This document shows positions 22,772 to 34,546 of a stretch of 64,000 nt of DNA, in pieces (position 1 is the first letter of the stretch; the number at the start of each line of letters is the position of its first letter). This DNA comes from Neostapfia colusana (Eukaryota; Streptophyta; Magnoliopsida; Poales; Poaceae). Made by a program: the position numbers and the translations under genes. The stretch spans positions 25,704,824 through 25,768,823 of the forward strand of contig JASWHV010000007.1 in the NCBI GenBank assembly GCA_030760725.1, in the 5' to 3' direction. The notes below the pieces were generated by a model, which worked only from the letters and a program-made list of their open reading frames with translations, ran no database searches and was not told where the DNA came from.

Positions 22772-23695
22772 CTACGGCTGTACTGGTGCTGATGGAGGAC
22801 TGAAGTTCGGGTTGTACCCTCTCAGTGTCGAGTATGGTACTACAGCACGACTTGTCTGCCCTGCAGGTTGCTGCATCAGACGTGGACGCGTGTTGCTGCT
22901 TGATGCTTGGTGTGACCATCCCATCTTCCTCTTGTTTTCATTCTCCAGGGCCTTCAGCTTCCTTTCCACAACAAACGCCCGGTCCACCATCTTTTGGAAA
23001 CTTTCATATTCGTTGGAGGACATTGCACATCGCATTTCCATGGTAAGTCCTTCCACAAAACAGTCCTGTTTCTGCTCATCAGTTTCAATGTCCCGTGGTG
23101 CATAACGGGACAGTTGGGTGAATTTGGTGAGGTACTCCCTCACAGTCATGTTGCCCTGCTGCAGTCCCAAGAACTCCTTCCTCTTGTTCTTGAGTTCTCC
23201 CCTTGGTATGTAGTGGTTGCGGAAACTGCGCTTGAACTCTTCCCAAGTTATGTTCTCGGGGTCGTGATGGGCTGCCACGTAAGCGGTCCACCAATCAGCA
23301 GCAGGTCCATGCAATTGATGAGAGGCAAACAGCACCCTCTCATACCCTTGGCATTGTATGATCCTCATCTTGTTCTCAATGGTTTTGAGCCAGTCGTCGG
23401 CCTCTAGAGGTTCAGCAGCACTGGCAAACTTTGGGGGTTGAGTTCCCAGAAACTCACTCAACCTTGGTTGACGTGGTGCAGCCTGTGGGGGTGGAGCTTG
23501 GTGCAAGTTGGCCACCACTTGAGTCAAATTCTGGATGAGCTGATTTTGATTGTCGATCACTTGGTAGATAGGATCAGCTCCGCCTTGACGACCACCCCTG
23601 TCTTGCCCTCCAGGAAGTTGAGGATTGGCAGCCTCATTGTTGTTGTTGTTGTTGTTGTTGGGGTTGGCACCACGACCTCTTCCTCTTCCGGCCAT
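22772..23695 (-). pseudogene. Gypsy-C gag (capsid region)
   Basis: A 307-codon frame from ATG at 23695 on the minus strand. The N-terminus (MAGRGRGRGANP) is basic and is followed by a run of eight asparagines from an (AAC)n repeat. The Retrotrans_gag domain spans about residues 85-240 (EADDWLKTIENKM, WWTAYVAA, FRNHYIPRGE, REYLTKFTQLSRYAP). The C-terminal part is basic and Gln/Ser-rich. The frame ends at 22772 and the zinc knuckle lies downstream in another frame, so a frameshift lies at 22670-22772. Confidence 0.88.
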
Positions 23696-24035
23696 CTATT
23701 ATGATCAACCAAGTGTCAACTTTAATCATTAAGCATTAACTTTCCACCTTGCTTGTATAAACTTAAACTTTTGAGACCTTAATATTTAGACAATTTCTTA
23801 AGATTTTACATAGGGTTTTAGGCATCATGTCTCATGCGAAAATAAACGCACTATTGATTCATAAGGTTTCACAAACAAAAGCAAATGCAATTCTTAAAGA
23901 CGAGGTTGTGGACAAGTGCCCATGGCTTCCACAACTCACGTCACACACCAAACATTAACAAGCAAATAGATAGGTTCTTGACTCGACTACTTGATAACAT
24001 GCTGAAATAAGGGAAATGACTCTAAACGACTTGTA

Positions 24036-24806
24036 TCACTGAGCTGGCTCGTCGGGGTCTTCCTCATCATTGTGGCTGCCTTCTGACTCCGCCTTAGGTG
24101 GGGAAGCTGCTGGTGGAGAAGTGCGGCGACGCTTGCTCGCCTGGCGGTCTGGGGAGTCAGGAGTCCATGTGTCATTCTCGGTGACACACAGTTCATTCCC
24201 ATCTCCTCTCTCCCTTGCCCTCAAGCTAGCGCGAAGCAACACCTCAGTCTCCTTCAGGGTGTCACGGACATCCTAAAGCTCCTGCTGGCACTCCTGCAGT
24301 CGAGTGCTGAGCATAGCTGCATCCTCCAAGCACAGGTCCATGTGCTCATGGGAAGTCCCCTGCTGCACCGGCGTGTACTTGAATTCCGTGGTGCCACTCT
24401 CACGCTGGAGGACATACATGTACTCAGTCTTGTCCAGGTGGCGACGGTTGATGTAACTCTGGCAGGTGATGGTCTCCCAGGTGACATCCTTCTCAGCATC
24501 TGCCTGAGTCGCCCAACAAGCTGGAGAGCGGTGGATCTTGAGCAGCTGGTTGTCATGGATAATCCTCATCTCTGAGCTCCATTCTTCACGCTTTTCATGA
24601 ATGGTCCTGGTGGAGCTGTAGTGTATGATCAGCTTGCCAACATTGCCGGCGGCGTGGAGCATACGCCGAAGACGGCGCAACAAGCCTCCTACTGTCAACC
24701 CGAAGGAGTGGTACGTCACCAGGCGGTTCTCCTCCCTCAAGGCAAGGGCAGCTACAGGCACTCTTCCTCCGGTGGACTTGCGAGCGGTGCGGACCATGGG
24801 AACCAT
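24036..24806 (-). pseudogene. Accessory ORF of Gypsy-C, upstream of gag
   Basis: On the minus strand an ORF starts at ATG 24806 (MVPMVRTARKS), directly after a splice-acceptor-like TTTTAG. It runs 177 codons to a TAG at 24273-24275 and stays open in the same frame to 24036, about 256 codons in all. The first half has basic stretches (LLRRLRRML). The middle has QLLKIHRSPACW and ETITCQSYINRRHLDKTEYMYVL. The tail is acidic and Ser/Pro-rich (DEEDPDEPAQ). I recognise no catalytic motif, signal peptide or membrane segment. It is sense-oriented between the primer-binding site and gag. Some rice gypsy families (RIRE3/RIRE8, from memory) carry an extra ORF in this place. Function unknown. Confidence 0.65.
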
Positions 24807-25016
24807 CTAAAATATAAAGCATTTAAAATCAAGTTAGATAAGAATTAAATAAAGACTGCATTTTGAATAAAAGTTGAGGCAAGATGAACAAATAAAATAA
24901 AATGACAACGTTAAATAATACTTTCACCCCACTCCTTTTGTAAAATAGTTTTTAAGAACATAGGGTCCTTAAATACGTCCATTTCTACCTAGGTCCATGT
25001 TCCTACAGGCAACCTG
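24807..25016 (-). other. Gypsy-C leader, no gene seen
   Basis: AT-rich stretch between the primer-binding site and the accessory ORF. No coding signal. Confidence 0.6.
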
Positions 25017-25028
25017 GCTCTGATACCA
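25017..25028 (-). other. Gypsy-C primer-binding site
   Basis: Minus-strand TGGTATCAGAGC, initiator Met tRNA type, 4 bp from the end of the 5' LTR. Confidence 0.92.
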
Positions 25029-25032
25029 CTTC

Positions 25033-28000
25033 TGTCACACCCGGTTTTTCTGAAGAACGACCGAGTGACTCCCACATGTATGCCAGGATCATTTTCTCAT
25101 ACATGTGATGACAAATAGTGAAGCATCATTATATTACAAGCCAAATGTTCGAATATAAATAAGTCTTACATAACATAACGTCTCGATGGACTATAATATG
25201 TTCATAACATATAAATAAAACAGCAGCGGAAGATAAGTCTTGTGGGCTCCGTCACAGGCGTTGCCCGGGGGACTCCGCGAACCTAGAATCCTTTTTCGGG
25301 TCCGAAGTCTTGGTCGTTGTACACCACATCATTCCCTTGGCCTGAGCAGCAATTTAAACCAACAGAAAAGCAAGCTTGAGTACCGTTGATACTCAGCAAG
25401 TGTGGGAAAGTTATGTCATGCATGGCTAGAGGAAGGAGAGGTTTAACTCATGGTTAAAGCACTACGCAATTAATACCTATCACCTTAGCTTATTTAGCAC
25501 CTACATTACTACATAGGTGAAATGGTCCCAATCCCCTAACCCATCATCAATATCAAGTAACCATAACATCATTTCAAATGTTAAGCTCCCCGCTTAACAT
25601 CCTCAACTTCCCAATTCATCATCCTCTAATCATGAATAAGTCCAAGCCGCTCTTGACCGTGAGCACGACTGTCATGACAGTTTTGACTCTGCAGAGTTTG
25701 CACCACTGTACCCACAAGTAGTAATTTCATCCCCCGTTGTTGGGTGGACTAGAAAACCTCCATTTTGCCAGTGGCCGCGAACCACATTCACACTTCCAAG
25801 GTGTGTATCCAGGAGGAGATCACTATGAGGCCTTTACAAAGGGATTCCCGATGAGTGTGGGCCCACTGAGGTTTCACCCCTAACAGCATCCAAGAGGCTC
25901 CAACCCCGCTGCAGTGGCCCCCTCTTGAGCCTTGCGGTTCATATGGTAGTCCAGCTGACACCTATTCCCCGCACTATCCAAACACCCATACTACGCTAGA
26001 TATACACCTAATTAATTGGCCAAGTTGCCCCATCTCAGCATTTGGTTGGCACGGTAAAGCCAGGTTACCTTCTCCATGAACCGGTCCTTAGGATCCAGGC
26101 AAGCACTAGACACAAACCCGAGTCTCGTGCACACCGCACCAACCAAAGCATCCAACTTGCCTAGATCCCTATCTCTACATAATTCATAATAATTCACTCA
26201 AAGGTAAAGTGATCAAGGTGATGATCTCATATCCCATGTATCCCATTCTAAGCATAGCTAAGCATTAGTGGCATAAATGAAAGATATAATAAAGTGACTC
26301 CCAACCCAAGGCTACAAGGAAACAAGATAATGCAATTCTAGGAAAAATTCCTAGCTTGGGTATCATATTTCAAATTGACAATGCAATTAAATTCTAACTA
26401 CACATCCTAGTATAGTATCAAAGTGGTCAAGGACACTTGCCTTCTTCCTGCCGCTCCGGAATGGAAAGTCTTGATCTTGAAAGGTGAGAACCTGCTCTGG
26501 GGCTGGTTCTACTCATGCCAATACACACATAGCAAAAGAAAACCACAATCCATAAGCAATAGTCCACACATACATTCATGCAAGTCATACATGCATACCC
26601 ATTTGAAGTTATACACATAATTAAGTGTTGTGTTTACCCTAGCTAGGTTTCTCCTATGCATACATACACTTTGAAACATATATTTTACCTTTAATCTTAA
26701 TATTCAGATTTCTAAGTGCACACAATATATGAATTTCCAATTTGAACCAAATTTTCTATATGAGATAATACACTTATTAGCCCCAAAATTTGCCTGAAAC
26801 ATAATTTCCTACTCCAAATAGATTTTCAGATCTTCTACACTATTCTTGACTTGAAGTTTTAAATGTGGGGGCCTTATTTGATATTTTCTAATTATGTATA
26901 CCTATTTTCCTATATTTTCAGTTATTTTCCATACCTAAAAGTGAACCTTAATACTAATATATCACCTAAACAGAATATAATTTGATCTAGAGTGTCCAAC
27001 AAAATATCTTTTGACTTCCTCTCTGATGGGATTAATTTGTATTTGTTTTCACCTATTTTCAGACTTATTTCTACCCTAAAAAATGAATTTCCAACAATAG
27101 TAAAAGTAAACAGCACTTAGTCATATTTCACTTCAGCCTGAAATCAGTTCTCAACTCATTTTAAATGTTTTCCAAGTGTTAGGAAAATTTAAATTTGTAT
27201 TTGCACATGTGTTTGCATCACCATTTGAATTTAAATTCTACTCCTATGTTCAAATTTCTGAATTTAATATCCTATAGGGTCTGAAGTGCAAATCCACCCC
27301 ACTGCAGGGTCCAATTTACTATTTTATAAATTTCCAGGGGCCTAACTACACAAAACAGAGAGGTTTTCCTAATTTTTATTAAGTCCAGGGGCTAAAACTG
27401 ATGTTTAAACGGGTTTGCATAAATTCCGGAGGGTCCAGGGGCTAGATCAGAAGTTTTTCGGGGCTAGATTCTTTTTCCTCAGAACCCCAGGGGGTAGCGC
27501 GTAAGTTTCCCGGGGTTTAATATGCGGGGCCGATGTGGACCGTTGGATTTAAAACGGAGGTCTGAGATTAGATCGCGAAGCGGTACGGGTTAAATCTATT
27601 CAGGACCACACGATTTAAATCGGACGGGCCACGTCGCCCTGGCCGGAGCCAGCCCGCGCGCACGGCGGCGCGCGGCGGCAGGGGGCGGCGATCTCGCCAG
27701 CGCAGCCTCGGTTTTTTCCGCTATGTGCTAGAACTTGCATCTTTTTGCACGGATCGGCTTCGGAGGGGTAGGGGAAGCTCACCTAGGGATTTTCTTGGGC
27801 CCGGAAGGGTTGGAATCGGCTCTGCGACGGCGACGTTCGGCGGAGCTCCTCGGTGCTCGATGGAGAAGCAGTTTGGGTCGGCGATCCTTCAAGTTCTCCG
27901 GTCGTGAGGCTTCCCTGTGGTTAGCAAAGGGTGTACCGAGGGTCAGAAAGGGTCGGGTCATGGAAATTCGGTGACTTCAGAGATGACCGGCGGCTGGACC

Positions 28001-28591
28001 TCACTGGAGCTCGACGACGTCGGTTGCCTCGGCAGCAAATCGTTCCGGAGTGGGCGTCACCGGCTAGTGTTCGATGCTGCGATGAAGTAGAACCGGTTAG
28101 ATGGACCAGAACGGAGTTGTGCCGAGGGGAATTCGAAGGTGAGGCGGCGGTGCTCACCGGTGTGGTTTCGGTTGCAAGCGGAGAGAGCCCGTGGGGTCCC
28201 TGGGGCTTATAAATCCGATGGAACCAAGGTCGTGGAGGTTGGGGACGTGCGGTACCAGCGCTGAATTCCCATGATCGTGGCCAGCGTGTGCGGATTTTGG
28301 ATGAGGCAGCGGTGATCGGCGCGGGAGAATCGGTGGCGGTTGGGGGAGATGGAGCTGACGGCTGGGCCCCGCGCGGCAGTGAGAGGGAGAGGGGGAAAGA
28401 AGTTGTGGGCTGCTGGGCCGGCTGAGGTGAGTTTCGGCCCATTGGCCGTTTTTCTTTTTCTTTTTCCTTTTCCTTTTTCTTTTCTGTTTTTGATTCAAAT
28501 TTGAATTCCAGTTTGAGTTTGAATTTTCCTCCACATGCATTACGTCCAAAAATTTTGAATTCACATTTTTGACACATTTTAGGGTGTTACA
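25033..28591 (-). repeat. Gypsy-C 5' LTR, complete (3559 bp)
   Basis: Bounded by TGTCACACCC (25033) and GTGTTACA (28591). It carries a TATA-like element on the minus strand near 28207-28213 (TTTATAA), about 380 bp from its start. The U5 side (25033-26561) has no partner in the truncated 3' LTR. Open frames inside overlap on both strands without recognisable domains. Confidence 0.9.
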
Positions 28592-30755
28592 CAAACTGAG
28601 TGAGCTACAATTTCAATTATAGTTCATAGAGCCTGCATGAATTTTCCTAGGATTTTTGGAGCCAAGAATTGCCCAGAACTGAATTTCCAAGTTTTAGAAA
28701 TTCTCTGAAAATATTTCTGTATCCATTTGAACACAGCAACTTAAAATATGAACTCTCCTAATCAAATAAACTTCAAATGATCTGAAAGTTACAGGAGTTC
28801 AATAACATCCTAAAGAATATTCTTGCAAAATCTGAGGAGTTTTGGACGAACCAAACTCCCTCTAAAATTCTTTTGCTGAAAAGATTTAAAGAATTTTCCA
28901 GAACTAAATAATGAATTTAATACAAATTGGGTTGCACATTTGGATAGAGTATCTCAATATGAATCCAACCCAATTTGAATCACTAAATTTGGAGTTTCCT
29001 AGCACAATTTATGAATTTGTGAAGTTTGGCTATACTCTGGAATTTTCTTTCTATTGAAAATCCTCTGCACAGTAGCTGGGCCGGCGGAATTTAAATTCAG
29101 CCACTCCAGTGCGAGCCACACCAAAGCCACAGACTTTTCCCCACGTGGACACAAAGGATCTCAGTTTCACAGAGGATCCCACAGTGCAGTTTATCACGCT
29201 GACAGGCGGGCCCGACCAACCTTCTTCTTCCTCCGTCCATTTCCCACGTGCGCCCTTCCCCCTCGCCGGCAGCGGCGGCGCTGCTTCGGATCTTCGTTCT
29301 CCGACGGACTCATTGCCGGAAACTCGCCGCTACCCCAATTCGACCGTGAGGAACACGTCCCCACGCTCACCGGAGGCCGGCGACGGCTCTAAACTACAGT
29401 GTGACGTGCGGCGGCTTGGGTTCAGCTCCGGCGACGTCGAGCGCCCTCTATAAACCACCAAACCCAAGAGCTTTTGGTCCTAAAACATCAGTGAGTCATG
29501 GCCGTTCTCGACGTTCACTCATTTTTGATCAGGGATGGCTCTAGGTAGGGTTCCACCGTGCGCCCGAGCGTTGCCTCCATGGCCGCCGATCGGAAACCTA
29601 AAAATTGGCTGCATCTAATCGGTTTTGAGCTAGGTTTATGAAGGAAAAATGTTCCCTAACCACTCTAGGTCCTGTGTGCGCAACATGATGAACCGTCCGC
29701 GGTTAGGTTTTCCCTGTCCGAGAGAAGAACTCAAAATTCTAGAGCTACGGCGCACGGCTTGAGCTGAAACTTCGGGAGGAGCAGCGTGATGATCCGGCAC
29801 TCCTCTGGGTACCCTTGATCAAGCTTGAAAACCATTGTGTGGGGCTGTCCACGGGAGTCTGAATGGTGGTGAGGTTCGTTTGCCCAAGGACAAGCTGTTC
29901 TCGGGTCGGGAAGGCCGCAACTCGCTGGGTTTTGCACTGAGGAGGTGTAGGACGAATCCACGGTGCGGTTTTGAAGCTTGTTGACGCCTTGCGTGCATGA
30001 AATCGCTGACTCCTGATCAAGACCGAGGCGGCGGCGAGGCTCTGTTCGGTTTTTGCTCGAGGAAGAGGCAGGGTACTGCAGCTCGGGTTAGTGGGCAAAC
30101 CGGATACGCTGAGATGCGAGTAGAACGCCGAGCAGGTCGCCAGCGCGAGAGGAGAGCGAGGAGGTGTCCTCCTCATGAAGCCTCGGTGGCGCCCGCGGCT
30201 GTTTTAGTCGGTTCGAGTGCAGTCCGATCAACAGAAACTTTGGTTGCAAGTTTTCTCTTCTCGATGACAAGTGGGCCCCATTTCCTTTCTATCTCAAAAT
30301 ATCTCCAATTTGGCATAGTGCAAACTTCAGTCATGAGGAGCTCAAATTTGAAATACATTTGGGCAAATTGACAAGGTTTACCTCAGTTTCGAATTTGAAT
30401 TCAAATTCCAATTAAATTCAAAGCCCCTTTGACATACATATCAAAGTAACTCCAAACTTTCTCAAAATTTGCATTCCCACTAATTCGAACCTGAAGAATT
30501 CGAATATGCCATCTGATTTTTGAGTTGGCCACTGCAAACAATAATTTTGAACCAACAGTTTGAACTCCCTTTTTGAAATGGCCACCTTATCATTGAAGTG
30601 AACAATTTAGTTCAAAGACTGAATTTAAACTCCTCTTGCACATGACAGCATTCACCTGTTTAGAAAAGATTTGCAAATCCCATTTCTTGAATTTGAACTC
30701 AACTTTATTCACAACTCAAGTTTTCTATTGCATTCACGTTTTTGGGACTTTTATA
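28592..30755 (-). repeat. LTR-E, right piece (5' part of a minus-strand gypsy LTR)
   Basis: Continues the LTR-E sequence interrupted by Gypsy-C. 28600-29010 is the reverse complement of the AATTGAAATTGTAGTTCA...CCAAAATTTAG block of the other long LTRs. It ends at 30755 with TTTTATA; on the minus strand this reads TATAAAAGTCCC and matches the Gypsy-B LTR start TGTAAAAGTCCC with a mutated second base. No polypurine tract follows, so it is a solo or orphan LTR. ORFs of 100-145 codons here lie in GC-rich, low-complexity LTR sequence and are not credible. Confidence 0.8.
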
Positions 30756-30836
30756 GCGCTCGTCTCAGCAGGGAGGTGGGGCCTGGGCTGTCATCAACCC
30801 TCCACGTGGGGGTACCCGGTCTGCAGGGTACCGACA
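30756..30836 (-). repeat. Start of another gypsy-type LTR (fragment)
   Basis: Read on the minus strand from 30836 it starts TGTCGGTACCCTGCAG and includes the imperfect palindrome of GGTACCC and GGGTACC arms (30811-30832), resembling the first bases of a common grass gypsy LTR type (from memory). It is cut after about 80 bp by LTR-E, so the rest would lie outside the window. Confidence 0.4.
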
Positions 30837-31343
30837 GGAGTATTTTCAATTGTAATAGAATTTGAAATATTAATTAGAGAGATGCACTTCGTACTATATT
30901 TATAACAAACTCTATATTTGCAATTATTTGAGTTTAGTGTGTGAAAATTATATTTGTACGAAAAGGTGAGATATAGTAGCAATAATATTATAAGCTTGGT
31001 ACATATAGGAATACATGAAATAGATGTACATGAACATAACTGTGGTTTTCTTTCCTTTGTACTTATATGGTAAATAAGGCAAGAAAACCATGCACGAGAT
31101 ATGAAATGAAATACAGAGATGTGGAAATGGCTTGCGTACAATACAGTTGTTGACTAACCGAAATAGGTGTAACACGCCTTAGGGAAATATAAAAGTTGAG
31201 CCGAGCATTAAGCACTTATTGAGTGCTGCATATAGATACTTATGAGACGTTGAAACTGTAACACCGGCAGCGTTATGGTCATGCTTTGTCGTCCTCCCTA
31301 ACGAGCAGGTCCGTACTTGTGGTGCGGGCATCTGCAATACACA
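30837..31343 (-). other. AT-rich flank, possibly the 3' end of the GRF-type gene
   Basis: Unlike the surrounding LTR sequence. On the minus strand an acceptor-like TGTATTGCAG is followed by about 50 open codons (MPAPQVRTCSLGR...) to a stop near 31179, then AT-rich sequence resembling a 3' UTR. It would be the continuation of the gene cut by the copia insertion at 49172. The link is positional only; no domain is recognisable. Confidence 0.3.
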
Positions 31344-32389
31344 TGAATGTAGCCTAGGGGGGGGGGGTGAATAGGCTTTTCGACGCTTTGTTGAAACCTG
31401 AAACACTTAGTAGGTTTATCATATACAGGGAAATCGGACTAGTCCGGTAGAGTGCGGACTAGTCCGATTTCTAAACAGAGAAAAATCGGACTAGTCCGGT
31501 GCTGTGCGGACTAGTCCGGTATACGTGGACTAGAAAGATCAAGATTGATCAATGTTCACTTCTAGTACTCTATGCAGTGGGAATTAATTGATAACTTAGA
31601 TGTATTGCAACAGTGATACAATGAATGACAAGAATCAACTTTGATTTCAATGTTTGAACGTGAATTTCAAAGGATTGATTAAACACTAGAATATGATGAA
31701 CAATTAATGAACAAGTGTAGGAGACAAGTGTTTATCCCGAGGTTCGATTCCACGAAGGAAATTTACGTCCCTGTTGAGGAGTCCACTAAGGACCGGGTCT
31801 TCTCCAACGTTACCCTCGTCGAATCGCCACAAAGGCCGATTCTCTTCCACTAATCACAAATGGGAATAAATCGTTCAAGGGGCCTTTTCACAAGTTGAAG
31901 GCTCCCCAAGAGTTACAATGAATGAACACAACAAAATACACTCAATAGATGAACAATTAACAAACAAGAGTGTGCGAGAGATCAAACCCAAGAGCTCAAG
32001 ATGTGTAGAACAAGTCTCTCCTTTGATCAATTGCTAATCCCCAAAGAATTGATCCTTTCTGGGTTAGAATGTGTGGAGAGATGTGAATTTTGGGCTCTTG
32101 GGAGGTGTGATGGTGCAGGGGGTTGAAGAGTTATGTTGGTATGGCCGTACACCTCTTTTCATAGTAGGGTTTCCAATGGTTACGTTAGGGTTTGCGATGT
32201 CCGGACTAGTCCGTGGTTGACTTCGGACTAGTCAGGTGTGCGGTGTGTAGAAAACACTAAGTGTTGTGATATATCGGACTAGTCCGTAGTAGTGCGGACT
32301 AGTCCATTTTCTATAACAACAACAACAACAACAACCAAGCCTTTATCCCAAGCCTGTTGGGGTCAGCTAGACATGAAACCCAATATCAA

Positions 32390-32540
32390 TAAAGTAAAAG
32401 AGAGGAAGAGATATAAGAACAAGGAAAAAAGAAAAAAAGAGAAAAAAAGAAAAAAAAAAGAAAAAGGAAAAAGAGAAAAGAAATAAGAAAAAAGGAAAAG
32501 AAAAGAGAAAAGAAAAAATAAAAAGAAAAAGAAAAAAACA
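32390..32540 (-). repeat. Purine-rich low-complexity tract in the LINE 3' region
   Basis: About 150 bp of almost pure A and G on the plus strand (pyrimidine tract on the LINE strand), made of GAAAA/GGAAAA-like units. Confidence 0.8.
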
Positions 32541-32575
32541 AGACTACGATTCTGGCACATGAATTACTACTTTCC

Positions 32576-32735
32576 ATGCGGTCCTATCATGAGCTAAGTC
32601 TCTGGATACATTCCAATCTCTCAAATCTCGTTTTACCGCCTCCTCCCAGGTCAACCTTGGTCGTCCTCTACCCCTCCTAATATTTTCTCTACCTCTTAAA
32701 ATCCCACTGTTAACTGGTGCTTCTGGAGGTCTCCG
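32576..32735 (-). pseudogene. LINE RT C-terminal tail, out of frame
   Basis: In a different frame from the main RT ORF the minus strand encodes the usual RTE tail (RGRGRPRLTWEEAVKRDL, then DRTAWK). The join near 32735 lacks about 20 codons normally found between the two parts, so a small deletion shifted the frame. Confidence 0.7.
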
Positions 32736-34540
32736 TTGGATACCTTATCACGAATCGCCTCATTCCTTATTCGGTCTCTTCTCGTGTGCCCGCACATCCA
32801 CCGTAGCATTCGCATCTCTGCGACACTCATTTGTTGGACATGTTGCCGTTTAGTTGGCCAACATTCCGCCCCATAGAGCATCGCGGGTCTGATCACCGTC
32901 CTATAGAACTTCCCTTTTAGCTTTTGTGGGACTTTCCTATCACATAGGATTCCAGAGGCTTGCCGCCATTTCATCCACCCTACCTTGATCCTGTGGCAAA
33001 CATCCTCATCAATATCGCCATTGCTTTGTAATATTGATCCTAAGTATCGGAAAGAGCCCTTTCTAGGTACTATTTGTCCTTGTAGACTAACATTTACCTC
33101 TTCACGACCAACACCACTAAAGTCACACCTCATATACTCGGTTTTGGTCCTACTAAGTCTAAACCCCTTGGACTCTAAGGTTTGTCTCCATAACTCTAAT
33201 TTCTTACCAACACCATCTCTAGTTTCATCTACCAGCACTACATCATCAGCAAGGAGCATGCACCAAGGGATATCCCCTTGTATATCCTTCGACACCTCAT
33301 CCATCACCAAGGAAAAGATGTATGGGCTCAAAGCTGATCCTTGATGTAGTCCTACCGTGATAGGAAATGCATCAGTCTCACTATCACTTACGCGCACACT
33401 TGTCCTAACATTATTGTACATATCCTTGATAAGGGTAATGTACTTTGTTGGCACTTTATGTTTCTCTAGTGCCCACCACATGACTGACCTTGGTATCTTG
33501 TCGTACGCCTTCTCCAAGTCGATGAACACCATATGCAAGTCCTTCTTCTGCTCTCTATATCTCTCCATAAGCTGACGAAGCAAGAAAATCACCTCCATTG
33601 TAGACCTCCCAGTCATAAAACTAAACTGGTTTTTAGTGACATTGGTCACTTTCCTCAGGCAGTGTTCAATCACTCTCTCCCAAAGCTTCATAGTATGACT
33701 CATAAGCTTAATACCTCGATAATTAGTACAACTTTGAATATCTCCTTTATTTTTGAAGATAGGTACTAATATACTTTTCCTCCATTCTTCAGGCATCTTG
33801 TTTGACCGAATAATGTGGTTGAATAGCTTTGTGAGCCATACTGTTGCGACGTCCCCAAGACATCTCCACACCTCAAAAGGGACATCATTAGGGCCGAGGG
33901 CCTTTCCTCCTTTCATCCTCTTTAAGGCCTCCTTAACCTCAAACTTTTGTATCCTCCGCACGAACCGCCTGTTGGAGTCATCAAAGGAGTCATCCAACTC
34001 AACCATAGTGCTCCCATTCCCATCATTGAATAGCCCATTAAAGTAATCACGCCATCTATTCTTAATCTCTTCATCCTTCACTAGAATGCGGTCAGTCTCA
34101 TCTTTGATGCATTTAACTTGATTGAGATCCCTCATCTTTCTCTCGCGGATTTTTGCTACCTTGTATATGTCCTTTTCACCTTCTTTTGTCCCTAGTCTCT
34201 CATATAACTTATCATAGGCCTGTCCTCTTGCCTTACTCACAACCCGCCTTGCATTCTTCTTAGCCTCTTTGTACTTAAGCATGTTGCTTGCGCTTCTATC
34301 ATTATGCCAACTCTTATAGCACTCCTTCTTGTCCTTAATGGCCTTTTGTACATCCTCATTCCACCACCAAGTGTCTTTATCTACAAGTTTCTTTCCCTTT
34401 GTCACACCGAACACCTCACTAGCTACCTTCCTAATGCAAGTTGCCATCTTCATCCACATACTATCTGCATCTCCATTTTCTGCCCAGGGTCCTTCTGTGA
34501 TCACCCTATTTTTAAAGGATACTTGTGATTCTCCCTTCAA
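32696..34540 (-). pseudogene. RTE LINE reverse transcriptase
   Basis: A 614-codon open stretch on the minus strand. The RT domain covers about residues 235-500: NYRGIKLMSH (about 273), catalytic FIDLEKAYD (339-347), HQGSALSPYIF (399-409) and the active-site LADD (430-433), a variant of the usual F/Y-x-DD. A thumb/connection region follows (RYLGSILQSNGDIDEDV, then PAMLYGAECW). The frame is continuous with the upstream endonuclease apart from a TAG at 34547. Most RT motifs look intact, but the tail is lost and the endonuclease in front is broken. Last 15 or so residues are frameshift product. Confidence 0.92.
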
Positions 34541-34546
34541 CTTCCA

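Larger units (their letters stand above)
17240..28591 (-). mobile_element. Gypsy-C: chromovirus with an extra ORF before gag
   Basis: A minus-strand Ty3/gypsy element. Read on the minus strand it has a 5' LTR (28591-25033), primer-binding site, accessory ORF, gag, protease-RT-RNase H-integrase-chromodomain, polypurine tract and a 3' LTR (19173-17240). The 3' LTR lost its last 1.5 kb together with some flanking target, so no target duplication can be read. All domains are present but gag and pol are broken by two or more frameshifts and several stops. Confidence 0.93.

Noticed and set aside
30811..30832. GGTACC-containing palindrome as a transcription terminator or operator
   Set aside because: Better explained as part of the start of a grass gypsy-type LTR; no other evidence of regulation.
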